A stretch of DNA of 64,000 nucleotides. Origin: Natrinema halophilum. GTDB taxonomy: Archaea; Halobacteriota; Halobacteria; Halobacteriales; Natrialbaceae. The notes beneath the pieces were generated by a model that saw only the letters and a program-made list of their open reading frames with translations, did not search any database and was not told the DNA's origin. Where the stretch lies: NCBI RefSeq assembly GCF_013402815.2, contig NZ_CP058601.1, positions 1,178,001 to 1,242,000 on the forward strand, given 5' to 3'. Positions 51,343 to 60,200 of the stretch are shown here, piece after piece. A program made the translations under genes and the position numbers. The stretch's first letter is position 1. Each line of letters starts with the position of its first letter.

Positions 51343-52527
51343 GTGCACGAATCGAAGATCGACTTCGGGACCGATTGTGATATTCAAGCGGGTGATCCGT
51401 ACGTGAGCGACATCGCGATCGCGGACGCGGTCGACGCCTACCTCCAACGAAAGGCCGTCGGGGATCCGAACGGTTCCGGTGCCGGGACCTACGCGTCCAA
51501 TGCGGAATCGATCCTTCGACGCTGGGCCGAGTGGCTCGAGGCCGAACACGACGTCGTCTCGATCGCGACCCTCGGCGTCGACCACATGCGTGCGTACGCG
51601 GAGGAACTCCGGAGGCGAACGGACCGCGGCGAGTACACCGCGTCGACCGCCGGCACCTATTACGCTGTCGTCCGCGCGTTTCTCTCGTGGTGTGTTCGGG
51701 GTGGTATCTGCGAGGCGAACCCTGCTGCGACGACCCGCGCCGAAGCGACGCTTCCGAGTGGCGACTCGCGCCCCGCGAACGATCACTGGACGGCACGACA
51801 GCGTCGCGAACTCGAGCGCTACGTCCGCGATCGGGTGCTCGACGTGACAGCACAATCGACGAGCGAACGTCGCTCCAGACTGCGAGAGTACGCGATGGTA
51901 GCCGTCCTCGCACACTCGAGCGTCCGCGGGGCCGAATTGTTCCGCGTTCCCGACGACGAGAGGCGAACAGGTGCGACCTGGCAAGACGTCGACTTCTATA
52001 CGGGGACGATCCGCGTCCTGGGGAAATCACAGCGACTCGAGGACGTTCCGTTGCCCGCCCGCGCGCGGACGCCGCTGCGTCGCTACAGAATCGTTCTGGA
52101 TCCACCGTCGAACGACTGGCCGCTGTTTCCGACCGCCCACGCACCGTCGATAGCCAAGCGAGTTCGGTCGGCCCTGAGAGAGCGAGGCTACGATGCGGAG
52201 ACGATCGAGTCTTTGTTCGACGACGCGACGGCGATGGAACTCGCACGCGAGCACTCGATTGCACCGCCGGCGATCACCACAGAAGGAGCACGGTCGGTCC
52301 TGAAGCGACTTTGCGAGGGAGCAGGGGTCGACGTCGACGGAGATTACCTGACGCCGCGAGGTGTCCGCCGAAATCAAGGATCGGATCCATATCGACAGGA
52401 GGCGTCAGCCTCCAAACCGACGCTTCGTGCATCGGTCATAGAGCAGTCGATAGTCGTCTCATCTGGCGAATCGCCCGTCATCGACGTCGAGACGGGCAAC
52501 GGAGACGAGTCGACGGAAACTGACTGA
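51343..52527 (+). CDS. Tyrosine-recombinase-like protein with altered active site
   Basis: A 394-residue protein with a SAM-like core-binding domain (about 20-130) and a recombinase catalytic fold (150-375). Arg195 (AHSSVRGAEL) and Lys228 (RVLGKSQ) are in place. In the usual HxxR box it reads LTPRGVRR, with Arg339 for His. Where RH and a final Tyr are expected it reads LRASVIEQSIVVSS, so the second His/Trp and the nucleophile seem lost. It starts with GTG. It may bind DNA without cutting, or be a decayed integrase. It is preceded by a MITE-like element, but no att sites were found. Confidence 0.75.
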   Translation: MHESKIDFGTDCDIQAGDPYVSDIAIADAVDAYLQRKAVGDPNGSGAGTYASNAESILRRWAEWLEAEHDVVSIATLGVDHMRAYAEELRRRTDRGEYTASTAGTYYAVVRAFLSWCVRGGICEANPAATTRAEATLPSGDSRPANDHWTARQRRELERYVRDRVLDVTAQSTSERRSRLREYAMVAVLAHSSVRGAELFRVPDDERRTGATWQDVDFYTGTIRVLGKSQRLEDVPLPARARTPLRRYRIVLDPPSNDWPLFPTAHAPSIAKRVRSALRERGYDAETIESLFDDATAMELAREHSIAPPAITTEGARSVLKRLCEGAGVDVDGDYLTPRGVRRNQGSDPYRQEASASKPTLRASVIEQSIVVSSGESPVIDVETGNGDESTETD

Positions 52528-52705
52528 GAAAATCCGTTCACCCATCGCCAGGACGGACATCGTACTCCCCACGTACTGGTCGGCAGCATCCGTTCGTCTG
52601 CCCCGGATTGATTCCGATCGATGGGTCGGATGACGGCGATTCTCCGCCGATACGATATGCGACCGTCTACGGTGTTCTGTGAGAACGGGGAATCCGGTAC
52701 CAGCT

Positions 52706-54526
52706 TCAACTCACGAGCAGCCACAGGATTACGGTCAGGATGACCGTCAGCATCAGGACGGTCGTTCCGATACCGGCCCGAAGGTGAATCGTCGACGGGC
52801 GGCCGCCATCGGCCGATCGACGCGCGTCGTTGTCGACCAGCCAGTCCGGGAGAGGACGTGTCGCTGCATCGACCGCGAGGACGGGATTGTTGCCGACCCA
52901 GTAAGAGCGTTTGACGACGCCGACGACGACGGCGTCGACCGCGGCGTAGGTTCTGGTGACCGCAAGCATCGTCCAGCGGCTGACGTAGTAGGTGACCGGA
53001 TAGACGACCATCGCCGGATCTCCGAGATCGAGCTTCGAGAGCGGTTTTCGGATAAGGGGAAAGGCCACGAGCGCGATCGCGGTCAGGATTCCGGCCGTCT
53101 CGAGGTGGCCGACACTGTAGGGATGAAGATGCTTTTCTTCGCCGTGATACTGGAATCCAAGGTCGTGAATCGTCGGAGCGAGTTCAGCCAGCCCCTGCCA
53201 CCACACGCCGAACAGGAGACAGGCGCCGCCGAGGCCGAGCATCGCGACGGTCTGGCCGAGTTTCGCGTCCGCGACCTCGAGGTCGTTCTCGCCGTGGAAG
53301 AAGACGTAGTAGCCGAGTTTGATGAACGACAACAGGGTGCCGATCGCGCCGAGGTAGAGCAGCCAGTACAGCGCCTGGAATTCGGGCTCGCCGTAGTAGT
53401 GAGGATCGGCCGCGTCGAAGATCATTCCCTTGCTGACGTAGCCGTTGAAGCCCGGAATGGCGGTGATCGAGAGCGCGCCGAATCCGAAGCCGATCGCGGT
53501 CAGCGGCATCTCGCGCCAGAGGCCGCCGAGTTCGTAGAGGTCGTTCTCGCCGGTCCGATAGATGACGACGCCGACGGCCATGAACAGCAAGCTCTTGAAA
53601 AGGATGTTGTTGAACAGGTGACTCATCGCGCCCGCGACGGCGAGTCCCGAGGTCATGCCGATTCCGGCGATGATGTACCCCAACTGGGCCTGAATGTGAT
53701 AGGACAGTAGCGCCCGCATGTCGTGCTGGAGTAGGGCGAAGGCAGCGCCGTAGACCGCCATGATGCCACCCATGTACGCGAGGAAGAGCGTCCCCTCGCC
53801 CTCCGGGAACGCCCGGTAGAGCACGAACGCGCTGGTCTTGGTCGTGTACACGGAGAGGAACACCGACGCCGCGAAGTGCGGACGCGGGTAGGTGTCGGGC
53901 AGCCAGGTGTGGAACCCGACGAAGGCGACATTGACTCCCATCCCGAGCACTGCCAGCAGCGCCGGAATCCCGTCCGCGATGCCGCCGCTTCCGTAGACGA
54001 ACGTGCCGACTTCGACGTAGTGGGCAGCGACTGCGAGCATCACGAGCACTCCCCCGGTCCCGTGGAAGAGCGCGTACCGGAAGCCAGCTCGAACTGCATC
54101 CCCGCCGTAGTGCCAGATCAGCAGCGTACTCGTCACCGCCATCAACTCCCACATGAACAGGAGTACGAGCCAGTCGCCCGCAAACGCTGCACCGATCGAC
54201 GAGGAAACGTACACCAGCGCGAACGCGGTCATCGTTTTGCTTGCCTCGCTCGAGTAGGCGTAAACGACGGTACAGATCCCGAGGAACCCGAGTCCGATAC
54301 CGATCATCCGGGAGAACGGATCGACGTAAAACGGAACGACGTCGAAGCCGAGGAAGGTTCCTGTCAGGTAGCTTCCCTCGGGGACGAAAAGCGAGATCGC
54401 AAGTACGGCCGCGAGGCTGAGCGTCCCGATCGTGAATCCGGCGATTCTCGGGACCACGAGTACCAACAGTCCCGCCGCGAAAACCAGCAACGGCGGATAG
54501 GCCATCGTGAGCAGGTCTGCTTCCAT
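52706..54526 (-). CDS. Mrp complex proton-pumping subunit (third D-like)
   Basis: A 606-residue NuoL/M-type antiporter subunit with about fourteen helices. The conserved Glu127 is in LFMWELMAVTSTLLIWHYGG. The usual lysine before the LHTWLP loop is missing: the text is VNVAFVGFHTWLPDTYPRPH. The next lysine (YTTKTSAF) is present. The C-terminal 80 residues are an extra cytoplasmic region before a last helix. It is the last gene of the operon; its start overlaps the previous stop (shared base 54526). It likely forms part of the cation channel, perhaps without proton pumping of its own. Confidence 0.88.
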   Translation of the reverse strand: MEADLLTMAYPPLLVFAAGLLVLVVPRIAGFTIGTLSLAAVLAISLFVPEGSYLTGTFLGFDVVPFYVDPFSRMIGIGLGFLGICTVVYAYSSEASKTMTAFALVYVSSSIGAAFAGDWLVLLFMWELMAVTSTLLIWHYGGDAVRAGFRYALFHGTGGVLVMLAVAAHYVEVGTFVYGSGGIADGIPALLAVLGMGVNVAFVGFHTWLPDTYPRPHFAASVFLSVYTTKTSAFVLYRAFPEGEGTLFLAYMGGIMAVYGAAFALLQHDMRALLSYHIQAQLGYIIAGIGMTSGLAVAGAMSHLFNNILFKSLLFMAVGVVIYRTGENDLYELGGLWREMPLTAIGFGFGALSITAIPGFNGYVSKGMIFDAADPHYYGEPEFQALYWLLYLGAIGTLLSFIKLGYYVFFHGENDLEVADAKLGQTVAMLGLGGACLLFGVWWQGLAELAPTIHDLGFQYHGEEKHLHPYSVGHLETAGILTAIALVAFPLIRKPLSKLDLGDPAMVVYPVTYYVSRWTMLAVTRTYAAVDAVVVGVVKRSYWVGNNPVLAVDAATRPLPDWLVDNDARRSADGGRPSTIHLRAGIGTTVLMLTVILTVILWLLVS

Positions 54527-56502
54527 CAGGCGGTCACCTCCGAAACGAGTTCCGCAAACGGTATGTCAGCCAGACGGTCGAACGGCATCCCGAAGACCCC
54601 TTCGACGATTTCGGTCGCGAGATCGAGGAAGACGACGTAGCCGGGGACGACGCCGAGGACGATCGCACCGGTAGCGATGATCGCAATCGGTGCGAGCATC
54701 AGCCACGTGCTCTCGGAACGCGGCGAGGTCCGCGACCACCCTCCAGAGGGCGGGCCGCCGGTGAGGTGGTCGTCGTGATCGCCGTGGTGGTCGATGGCGC
54801 CGACGGATTCGCCGTGGAGGGTGTCGCCGTCGTGGTCCTCGTTTTCATCGCGATCGTCGTGCTCGTCGTTGTCCCTCGCCGTCGCGTCGGCAGTTGTGTG
54901 ATCGCTCGGGTATTTGTCGACGGCGTACTCGTAGTCTGGCTCCGTATCGTCCGACTCCGTACCGTCCACGCTCGGTTCGCCGCCGTCGGCGGAGACGCTC
55001 TCGTCGGTCGGCTCCTCGGAACTGTAAGATCGTGGCAGGCCTCCCCGGGGGAATTCGAGAAACGGCTTGGCGTTGTGTCGGTCCTCGCTCTCGAAAAAGG
55101 CGGTGTAGACCACCGGCCAGAAGTACGCGATGTTGAGGACCGCCGAAAGGAGCAACGCGCCGGCGAACAGCCAGTACTCGCCGCCCATGCCCTCGGTTCC
55201 CATGTAGCCGGCGCCGATCAGCATGTAGAACTTGCTCACGAAGCCGGCGATCGGCGGGACGCCGGCCATGCCGGCCGCACCGACGGTAAAGGCGGTCATC
55301 GTCAGCGGCATTCGCTTGCCGATACCGGCCATTTCGCTGATGTAGTCGGTGTGGGTCTCGACGTGGATCGATCCGGCACAGAAGAACAGGGTGAGCTTCG
55401 CGAACGCGTGCGCAGGGATGTGGAACAACGCCCCGACGATCGCGTAGGGGTGAAGCATCGAGAGACCGAGCACGATGTACGAAAGCTGTGCCGTCGTCGA
55501 GTATGCGAGCCGCCGCTTCAGGTGGTCCTTGCGCATCGCGATGATGCTCGCCGCGGTCAGCGTGAACGCGGCGACGATCGCGACCGGGACGTTCAGCCCG
55601 ACCTCGCCGACGACGGGGACGTCGAGGGGAAGGTCGTGGATCAGGTCGGGACCGTAGACGTCGAGAATAACTCGAGCGATGCCAAACGCGCCAGACTTGA
55701 CGACCGCGACCGCGTGGAGGAGACCAGAAACGGGGGTCGGCGCGACCATTGCGTCAGCGAGCCAGGAGTGCAACGGCATTAGTGCGGCCTTGACACCGAA
55801 CCCGGCGATGAGCAGGAAGAACGCGGTCTGCGCGTAGACCGGTTCTGCCTGGGCGGCCGCGGCGAGGGCTTCCGTGCCACCCGCTTCGAAGGCGAGCGTC
55901 GGTCCTTGACCGACCAGACTCGTGAGCCAGTAGATCATCGCAGTGCCGGCGAGCAGGAAGACGCCGCCGCCGAAGAAGGTGTACGTGAGGTACTTTCGGC
56001 CGGCGATCCGCGCTTCGTCGTCTTCGTTGTGTGCAACTAGCGGGTACGTGACCAGCGACAGCAGCTCGTAGAAGACGAAGATCGTCACCAGGTTCGCGGC
56101 GAAAGCGATCCCCACGGCGGTCGAGAGACTGGCCGCGAACGACGCGAAAAAGCGCGTCTGGGCGTGTTCGTCGAGGCCTCGCATGTACCCCGTCGCGTAA
56201 AACGAGGTGAAGATCCAGAGGAAACTCGCGAGCAGCGCGAAGAAAATCCCCAGCGGGTCAGCACGGAGCGCGAAGTCGATTCCGTCGAGGAATCGGATTC
56301 CGGTCGACTCCGCGAGGCTCCACCGGAAGACGGTCCCGGACATGACCGCCGGGAGCATGCTACCGACGATTCCGAACTTCGCGAGGGCCGCCAACACGGA
56401 CCACCCTTCACGCACGTTCGGACGACGATGCGACGCGACGATCAGGACGACCGCGACCGCGGATACCAGCACGGCGGCGAGGGGGCGAATATCTGCTACC
56501 AT
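54526..56502 (-). CDS. Mrp complex proton-pumping subunit (second D-like) with acidic/His loop
   Basis: A 658-residue NuoL/M-type subunit. Glu146 (VFVFYELLSLVTYPL), Lys238 (FGVKAALMPLHSWLAD) and Lys269 (VVKSGAFG) are in place, so proton pumping is likely. Between the last two helices (about residues 472-598) is a long hydrophilic insert with many Asp, Glu and His (NDEHDDRDENEDHDGD; DHHGDHDDHL). This is not part of standard subunits and may bind cations or metals. Overlaps both neighbours by one base. Confidence 0.9.
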   Translation of the reverse strand: MVADIRPLAAVLVSAVAVVLIVASHRRPNVREGWSVLAALAKFGIVGSMLPAVMSGTVFRWSLAESTGIRFLDGIDFALRADPLGIFFALLASFLWIFTSFYATGYMRGLDEHAQTRFFASFAASLSTAVGIAFAANLVTIFVFYELLSLVTYPLVAHNEDDEARIAGRKYLTYTFFGGGVFLLAGTAMIYWLTSLVGQGPTLAFEAGGTEALAAAAQAEPVYAQTAFFLLIAGFGVKAALMPLHSWLADAMVAPTPVSGLLHAVAVVKSGAFGIARVILDVYGPDLIHDLPLDVPVVGEVGLNVPVAIVAAFTLTAASIIAMRKDHLKRRLAYSTTAQLSYIVLGLSMLHPYAIVGALFHIPAHAFAKLTLFFCAGSIHVETHTDYISEMAGIGKRMPLTMTAFTVGAAGMAGVPPIAGFVSKFYMLIGAGYMGTEGMGGEYWLFAGALLLSAVLNIAYFWPVVYTAFFESEDRHNAKPFLEFPRGGLPRSYSSEEPTDESVSADGGEPSVDGTESDDTEPDYEYAVDKYPSDHTTADATARDNDEHDDRDENEDHDGDTLHGESVGAIDHHGDHDDHLTGGPPSGGWSRTSPRSESTWLMLAPIAIIATGAIVLGVVPGYVVFLDLATEIVEGVFGMPFDRLADIPFAELVSEVTA

Positions 56503-58118
56503 TAGCTAATAACCTCCGTGAGAAACGGCTCGAGCAGGTCGGCGAACGTTCCACCCGCAAATCCGAGAGCGACGGCACAGAGCGCAGCGAGTACGACGAC
56601 GGCGACCATCCCGACCGAAACCGTCTCCGGAGCTGCCCTGCTCGAAGCAGTGACTGGGACGACGGTTTCGGACGCGGTTGCGTCAGTCGATCTTTCAGCT
56701 GACCCGACTTCGGACGGGTCGTCTGCGTCCGAGCCGCCATCCGTCGCGACTGGTCCCGGCTCAGCGGGCGATTCGACGCGCAACGGTGTGAAATACATCT
56801 TCTCGAGCAGACGGGCAGCGTAGCCGAGTGTGAGCATGGTGCTGAGGAAAACGACGGCGGCGACGGGCCACAGCTGGGACTGGACGGCGCCGAGTGCGAT
56901 GTACCACTTGCCAACGAAGCCGACGCCCGGCGGGACGCCGACTAACGAGAGCAAAAGGACGGCCATCGCGCCGGCGATGACCGGGCGGTGGGTTGCGAGT
57001 CCGGCGTACTCGTGGACGGTGCGAGCGCCGTAACTCGTGGCAACGAGCGCGGCGGCAAGGAAAAGGCCGGCTTTGAGCAGGCCGTGGCCGACCAGATGGA
57101 TCGTCGCTCCGGTCAGCGCCGTTTTCGCAGCCCCCGAATTGCCGGCGATGACGATCCCGTAGGCGGCGATGACGAGGCCGAACTGCGAAACCGACGAGTA
57201 CGCGAGCATCCGTTTGACTTCGGTCTGGATCACGGCGAGGGCCGTTCCCGCGAGGACGCTCACGCAACCGACTGTGACGACGATAGCCGCCGCGTTCGGC
57301 ATCGCGGCCAGGTAGTCGACGCCGAAGACGGTAACGATCAGGCGACCGAAGGCGTACGCGGAGGCCGTCGAGACGAGCGCGGCGATCAACGGCGTCACAC
57401 CGTCAGGTGCCTGCTGGTAGGCGCTCGGCTGCCAGGTGTGTAGTGGCCACTGAGCGACCTTGACCGCAAAGCCCACGACGATGAACGCGAACGCAGTCCG
57501 AATCAAGGTGGGTCGTTCCGCCGCGGGAATCGCCGTCGCGAGCTCGATCATGTTGAGTGTCCCCGTCGCCATGAGCAGGAACGCGACGCCGATCAAGTAC
57601 ATCGATGCGGCAACGGTTCCCAGAATCAGGTACTTCAGGGATGCGACCGCCGATTCGGGACCGTCGCCGCTCGCGACCAGCGCATAGGTCGCGATGCTCG
57701 TGATCTCGAGGAAGACGAACAGGTTGAAGACGTCGCCGGTTAGCGTGATACCAAGGAGTCCGCCGACGAGCAACAGGTACGCGGTGTAGAAGGTATTCCC
57801 GCGTGGGCCACCGCGGCGCGTGTACGCGAGGATGCCGACGGCGACTGCCGTTACGAGCAGAGCAATCATCGTCGAGAACCGGTCGGCGACGAGTTCGATC
57901 CCGTACTCGCGGGGATAGCCGCCGAGTGTGTGTGTTACCAGCCCGTCAGTGTAAACGACGCTCGCGAGGGCTGTGGCCGCCGCGAACAGCCCGAGCGTCG
58001 CAATCGCAGCGACGGCCCATCCGGTCCGGTCGAACCGCAGTCCGAGAGCGATCGGGAGCGTCGCCGCGAGCAATGGGACGACGATCAACAACGGCAGAAT
58101 GAGATCGACGTTACTCAT
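56502..58118 (-). CDS. mrpD: Mrp Na+/H+ antiporter subunit D
   Basis: A 538-residue antiporter subunit. Glu138 (FNLFVFLEITSIATYAL), Lys220 (GFAVKVAQWPLHTWQP) and the loop PSAYQQAPDG are canonical for MrpD. It directly follows mrpC, as in bacterial operons. A hydrophilic stretch (about 455-500, VATDGGSDADDPSEVGSAER) precedes the last helix, a milder version of the insert in the next gene. The start MSNVDLILPLLI lies eight bases inside the end of mrpC. It exchanges Na+ for H+ together with the rest of the complex. Confidence 0.92.
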   Translation of the reverse strand: MSNVDLILPLLIVVPLLAATLPIALGLRFDRTGWAVAAIATLGLFAAATALASVVYTDGLVTHTLGGYPREYGIELVADRFSTMIALLVTAVAVGILAYTRRGGPRGNTFYTAYLLLVGGLLGITLTGDVFNLFVFLEITSIATYALVASGDGPESAVASLKYLILGTVAASMYLIGVAFLLMATGTLNMIELATAIPAAERPTLIRTAFAFIVVGFAVKVAQWPLHTWQPSAYQQAPDGVTPLIAALVSTASAYAFGRLIVTVFGVDYLAAMPNAAAIVVTVGCVSVLAGTALAVIQTEVKRMLAYSSVSQFGLVIAAYGIVIAGNSGAAKTALTGATIHLVGHGLLKAGLFLAAALVATSYGARTVHEYAGLATHRPVIAGAMAVLLLSLVGVPPGVGFVGKWYIALGAVQSQLWPVAAVVFLSTMLTLGYAARLLEKMYFTPLRVESPAEPGPVATDGGSDADDPSEVGSAERSTDATASETVVPVTASSRAAPETVSVGMVAVVVLAALCAVALGFAGGTFADLLEPFLTEVIS

Positions 58119-58488
58119 CGGCACGCACCTCCCGGAGGGTGTCCTCGCGGAGCGTCCCGTACTCCGCGTAGATGCGGATGATCAGGGCCAGACCGACCGC
58201 CGTTAGCGCGATGCCGACGACGATGGCGGTCAGGACGATGACGTGGGGCAGCGGGCTTGCGACCAGGAGCTCCCCGGGATTTTTCTCGTTTGGGACGACC
58301 GGGGCCGACGCGCCCTCGACGTTGATGTAGGCCATCGAGATGAAAAACAGGAAGATCGCGGTCTGAAAGAGGTTCACCCCGATCAACTTCTTCACGAGAT
58401 TCTCGCTGGCGATCACCATGTAGATCCCGATGCCGAGCAAGGCGAACAGCAACACGTACGTGTAGTGGCTCGAAAGCAGTTCAATCAT
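58111..58488 (-). CDS. mrpC: Mrp antiporter subunit C (NuoK-like)
   Basis: A 125-residue protein with three helices. It shows VLLFALLGIGIYMVIASENLVKKLIGVNLFQTAIFLFFI, the MrpC/NuoK core with the conserved Leu-Ile-Gly turn, and ends with RIYAEYGTLRED. The ATG at 58488 gives MIELLSSHYTY; a GTG two codons earlier is possible. It overlaps mrpB upstream and mrpD downstream. It forms part of the membrane core that links the antiporter modules. Confidence 0.94.
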   Translation of the reverse strand: MIELLSSHYTYVLLFALLGIGIYMVIASENLVKKLIGVNLFQTAIFLFFISMAYINVEGASAPVVPNEKNPGELLVASPLPHVIVLTAIVVGIALTAVGLALIIRIYAEYGTLREDTLREVRADE

Positions 58489-59008
58489 CGTCACTCACCT
58501 CTGGGTCGGACGACTCGCGGGGCTCATCGGCCATTCTTGTGCCTCCGGTCCCGCTTGGCCGTTCCGGTGTATATCCCGCTGCCATCGCGAAGAAGAGGGT
58601 GATCATAACCCCCGAGACGATCAGCGAGATGCCGGCTATCTCGACAGCCTCGAGTCCCCACTTCGGTTTGATGTGGAAGACTTCCTTGAGCTGATAGAAC
58701 TCGAGGAAGTTTCCGCCGAGTGCCACCATAGCGAGGCCGATAGCACCGAATATAACGACGCCACCGGTAACGAGGCCGACGAGCAGCGAGTTGCGAAGCC
58801 ACTGTCGGGTCGGTTCGATCCCGAAGGCGAACGCGAGCATGAGGACCGTAACGCCGACGATGGTCCCCCCTTGGAAGCCGCCACCGGGCGCGTCGCCTCC
58901 GTGGAACGTCATGAATAGCCCGTACGTGAGCGTAAACGGGGCGATGATCTTCACGGCGGTCATGATCACCTGGCTTTCGGTGTAGGTATCGTCGTATCGA
59001 TCGGGCAT
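58481..59008 (-). CDS. mrpB: Mrp antiporter subunit B
   Basis: A 175-residue protein with four helices. APFTLTYGLFMTFHGGDAPGGGFQGGTIVG is the MrpB/MnhB signature loop. The C-terminal 30 residues are an acidic soluble tail (RESSDPEVSDDD), normal for a halophile. The start at 59008 directly abuts the DUF4040 gene stop (59009), and its end overlaps mrpC by eight bases. It is needed for the assembled complex in the Mrp systems studied. Confidence 0.95.
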   Translation of the reverse strand: MPDRYDDTYTESQVIMTAVKIIAPFTLTYGLFMTFHGGDAPGGGFQGGTIVGVTVLMLAFAFGIEPTRQWLRNSLLVGLVTGGVVIFGAIGLAMVALGGNFLEFYQLKEVFHIKPKWGLEAVEIAGISLIVSGVMITLFFAMAAGYTPERPSGTGGTRMADEPRESSDPEVSDDD

Positions 59009-59548
59009 TTAGGCGAACACCTCGCGTTTCAAGACGAGCAGCGTCGAGACGCCGGCAGCGAAAACGACGACCGCCTCGCCGAACGTGTCGAACCCACGAT
59101 AGGCGGCCAGCACGGACGTCACCGCGTTCTGGACGCCCGTTTGCTCGTACGTTTCCTGGATGTAATGTTGCGTCACGTCGGGATTCGACCAGACAGGCGT
59201 GGTGGTGCCGCCAACCGCGTACATTTCCGGCAGGACGATCGTATAGAGCAGGATGACGAACGCGACGACGACGACGACTGCAGGGACGTGAATCCGCTCA
59301 CTGAGGCCGTTCGTCGAGGGCCGGGACGTACGCGCGATCGTCAGCAACAGCAAGAGCGTCGTAACGCCGGCGCCGATCGCGGCCTCGGTCATCGCGACGT
59401 CGGGTGCCAGCAGGAACGTATAGAGGATCGCCATGCCGAGACTGTAGGCCCCGAAGACGATGATCACCGACAGGACGTCGCGAAAGAGCGCCGTTGCGAC
59501 TGCGGTCACAAGGATGAATACTGCGAGGGAATACGCGAGGACGCTCAC
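59009..59548 (-). CDS. Mrp complex DUF4040 subunit (MbhD/MrpA C-terminal-like)
   Basis: A 179-residue protein with five or six helices. LLAPDVAMTEAAIGAGVTTLLLLLTI is the DUF4040 signature that is part of MrpA in bacteria and of the MbhD/MbhE subunits in hydrogenase-type complexes. The second half (DTFGEAVVVFAAGVSTLLVLKRE) matches MbhE/MrpB-N. So a separate gene carries what is the tail of MrpA elsewhere. It overlaps mrpG by four bases and abuts mrpB. Confidence 0.9.
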   Translation of the reverse strand: MSVLAYSLAVFILVTAVATALFRDVLSVIIVFGAYSLGMAILYTFLLAPDVAMTEAAIGAGVTTLLLLLTIARTSRPSTNGLSERIHVPAVVVVVAFVILLYTIVLPEMYAVGGTTTPVWSNPDVTQHYIQETYEQTGVQNAVTSVLAAYRGFDTFGEAVVVFAAGVSTLLVLKREVFA

Positions 59549-59925
59549 TGGGGTTCACCTCCCGTTTCGGTACTGTGGTCCGTCGCCTCGGCATCACGTC
59601 CGTGAGCGCTACTTCCCTCATCGTCGAGGCGCGCCTCGACGCCCGTTTCGGCGGCCGAACGAGCAATCGCGTGGGCCGCTGTCGGATTGGTGATAAAGAC
59701 GAAAAACAGCAACAGGACGGTGTACACCGTCGCGTGCTGCCATCCCAGTGCCAGTGCGACGGCTGCAAGCGTCAGGCCGGCTCCGAGAGTGTCCGCCTGG
59801 GATGCGGTGTGCGTTCGCGCGTAAACGTCGGGCAGCCGAATGATGCCCACGGCTGAAACGAGCGTAAAGAAAACGCCGAGTCCGAGAAGGACGACGACCG
59901 CCCAGAAGCGGATCGTCTCGATCAC
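59545..59925 (-). CDS. mrpG: Mrp antiporter subunit G
   Basis: A 126-residue protein starting with GTG (VIETIRFWAVVVLLGLG). GIIRLPDVYARTHTASQADTLG is the MrpG signature with the conserved RxPDxYxRxHA-like motif; FFVFITNPTAAHAIARSA ends the membrane part. The C-terminal 30 residues are acidic and soluble. The GTG overlaps the mrpF stop (GTGA). Codons before it belong to another frame of mrpF and are rejected. Confidence 0.94.
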   Translation of the reverse strand: MIETIRFWAVVVLLGLGVFFTLVSAVGIIRLPDVYARTHTASQADTLGAGLTLAAVALALGWQHATVYTVLLLFFVFITNPTAAHAIARSAAETGVEARLDDEGSSAHGRDAEATDHSTETGGEPQ

Positions 59926-60200
59926 AGGACGCCACCTCGTTCGACGGTGAACTTCGAAATCGCGATCGACATCAGGAAGTTCAGTAGCGCGTAGATCAGC
60001 GCAACGTCGAGAAACCACGGTTCGTCGAGTGCCACGGACAGCAAGGCGAGAACAACGACCGTATTCGTCCCGATGACGTTCACTGCCAGCAGCCGATCCT
60101 GGGTGGTCGGCCCCACGATAGCGCGGTAAAACATCACGATAGCGAGAACGATGAACAGCGCTGCGGCGAACAGAAATACGTCTGCGAGCGGGGGCGTCAT
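59922..60200 (-). CDS. mrpF: Mrp antiporter subunit F
   Basis: A 92-residue protein with three helices. MFYRAIVGPTTQDRLLAVNVIGTNTV is the MrpF signature (GPxxxDRxxAxNxIG). It starts MTPPLADVFLF and overlaps mrpE by four bases and mrpG by four bases. Small size is normal. Confidence 0.95.
   Translation of the reverse strand: MTPPLADVFLFAAALFIVLAIVMFYRAIVGPTTQDRLLAVNVIGTNTVVVLALLSVALDEPWFLDVALIYALLNFLMSIAISKFTVERGGVL

Noticed and set aside
50753-52264. 503-codon minus-strand frame across the MITE and the recombinase-like gene
   Set aside because: Arg/Ser-rich, not acidic; shadow of the plus-strand gene.
54766-55782. 338-codon plus-strand frame in the Mrp operon
   Set aside because: Shadow of the antiporter subunit on the minus strand.
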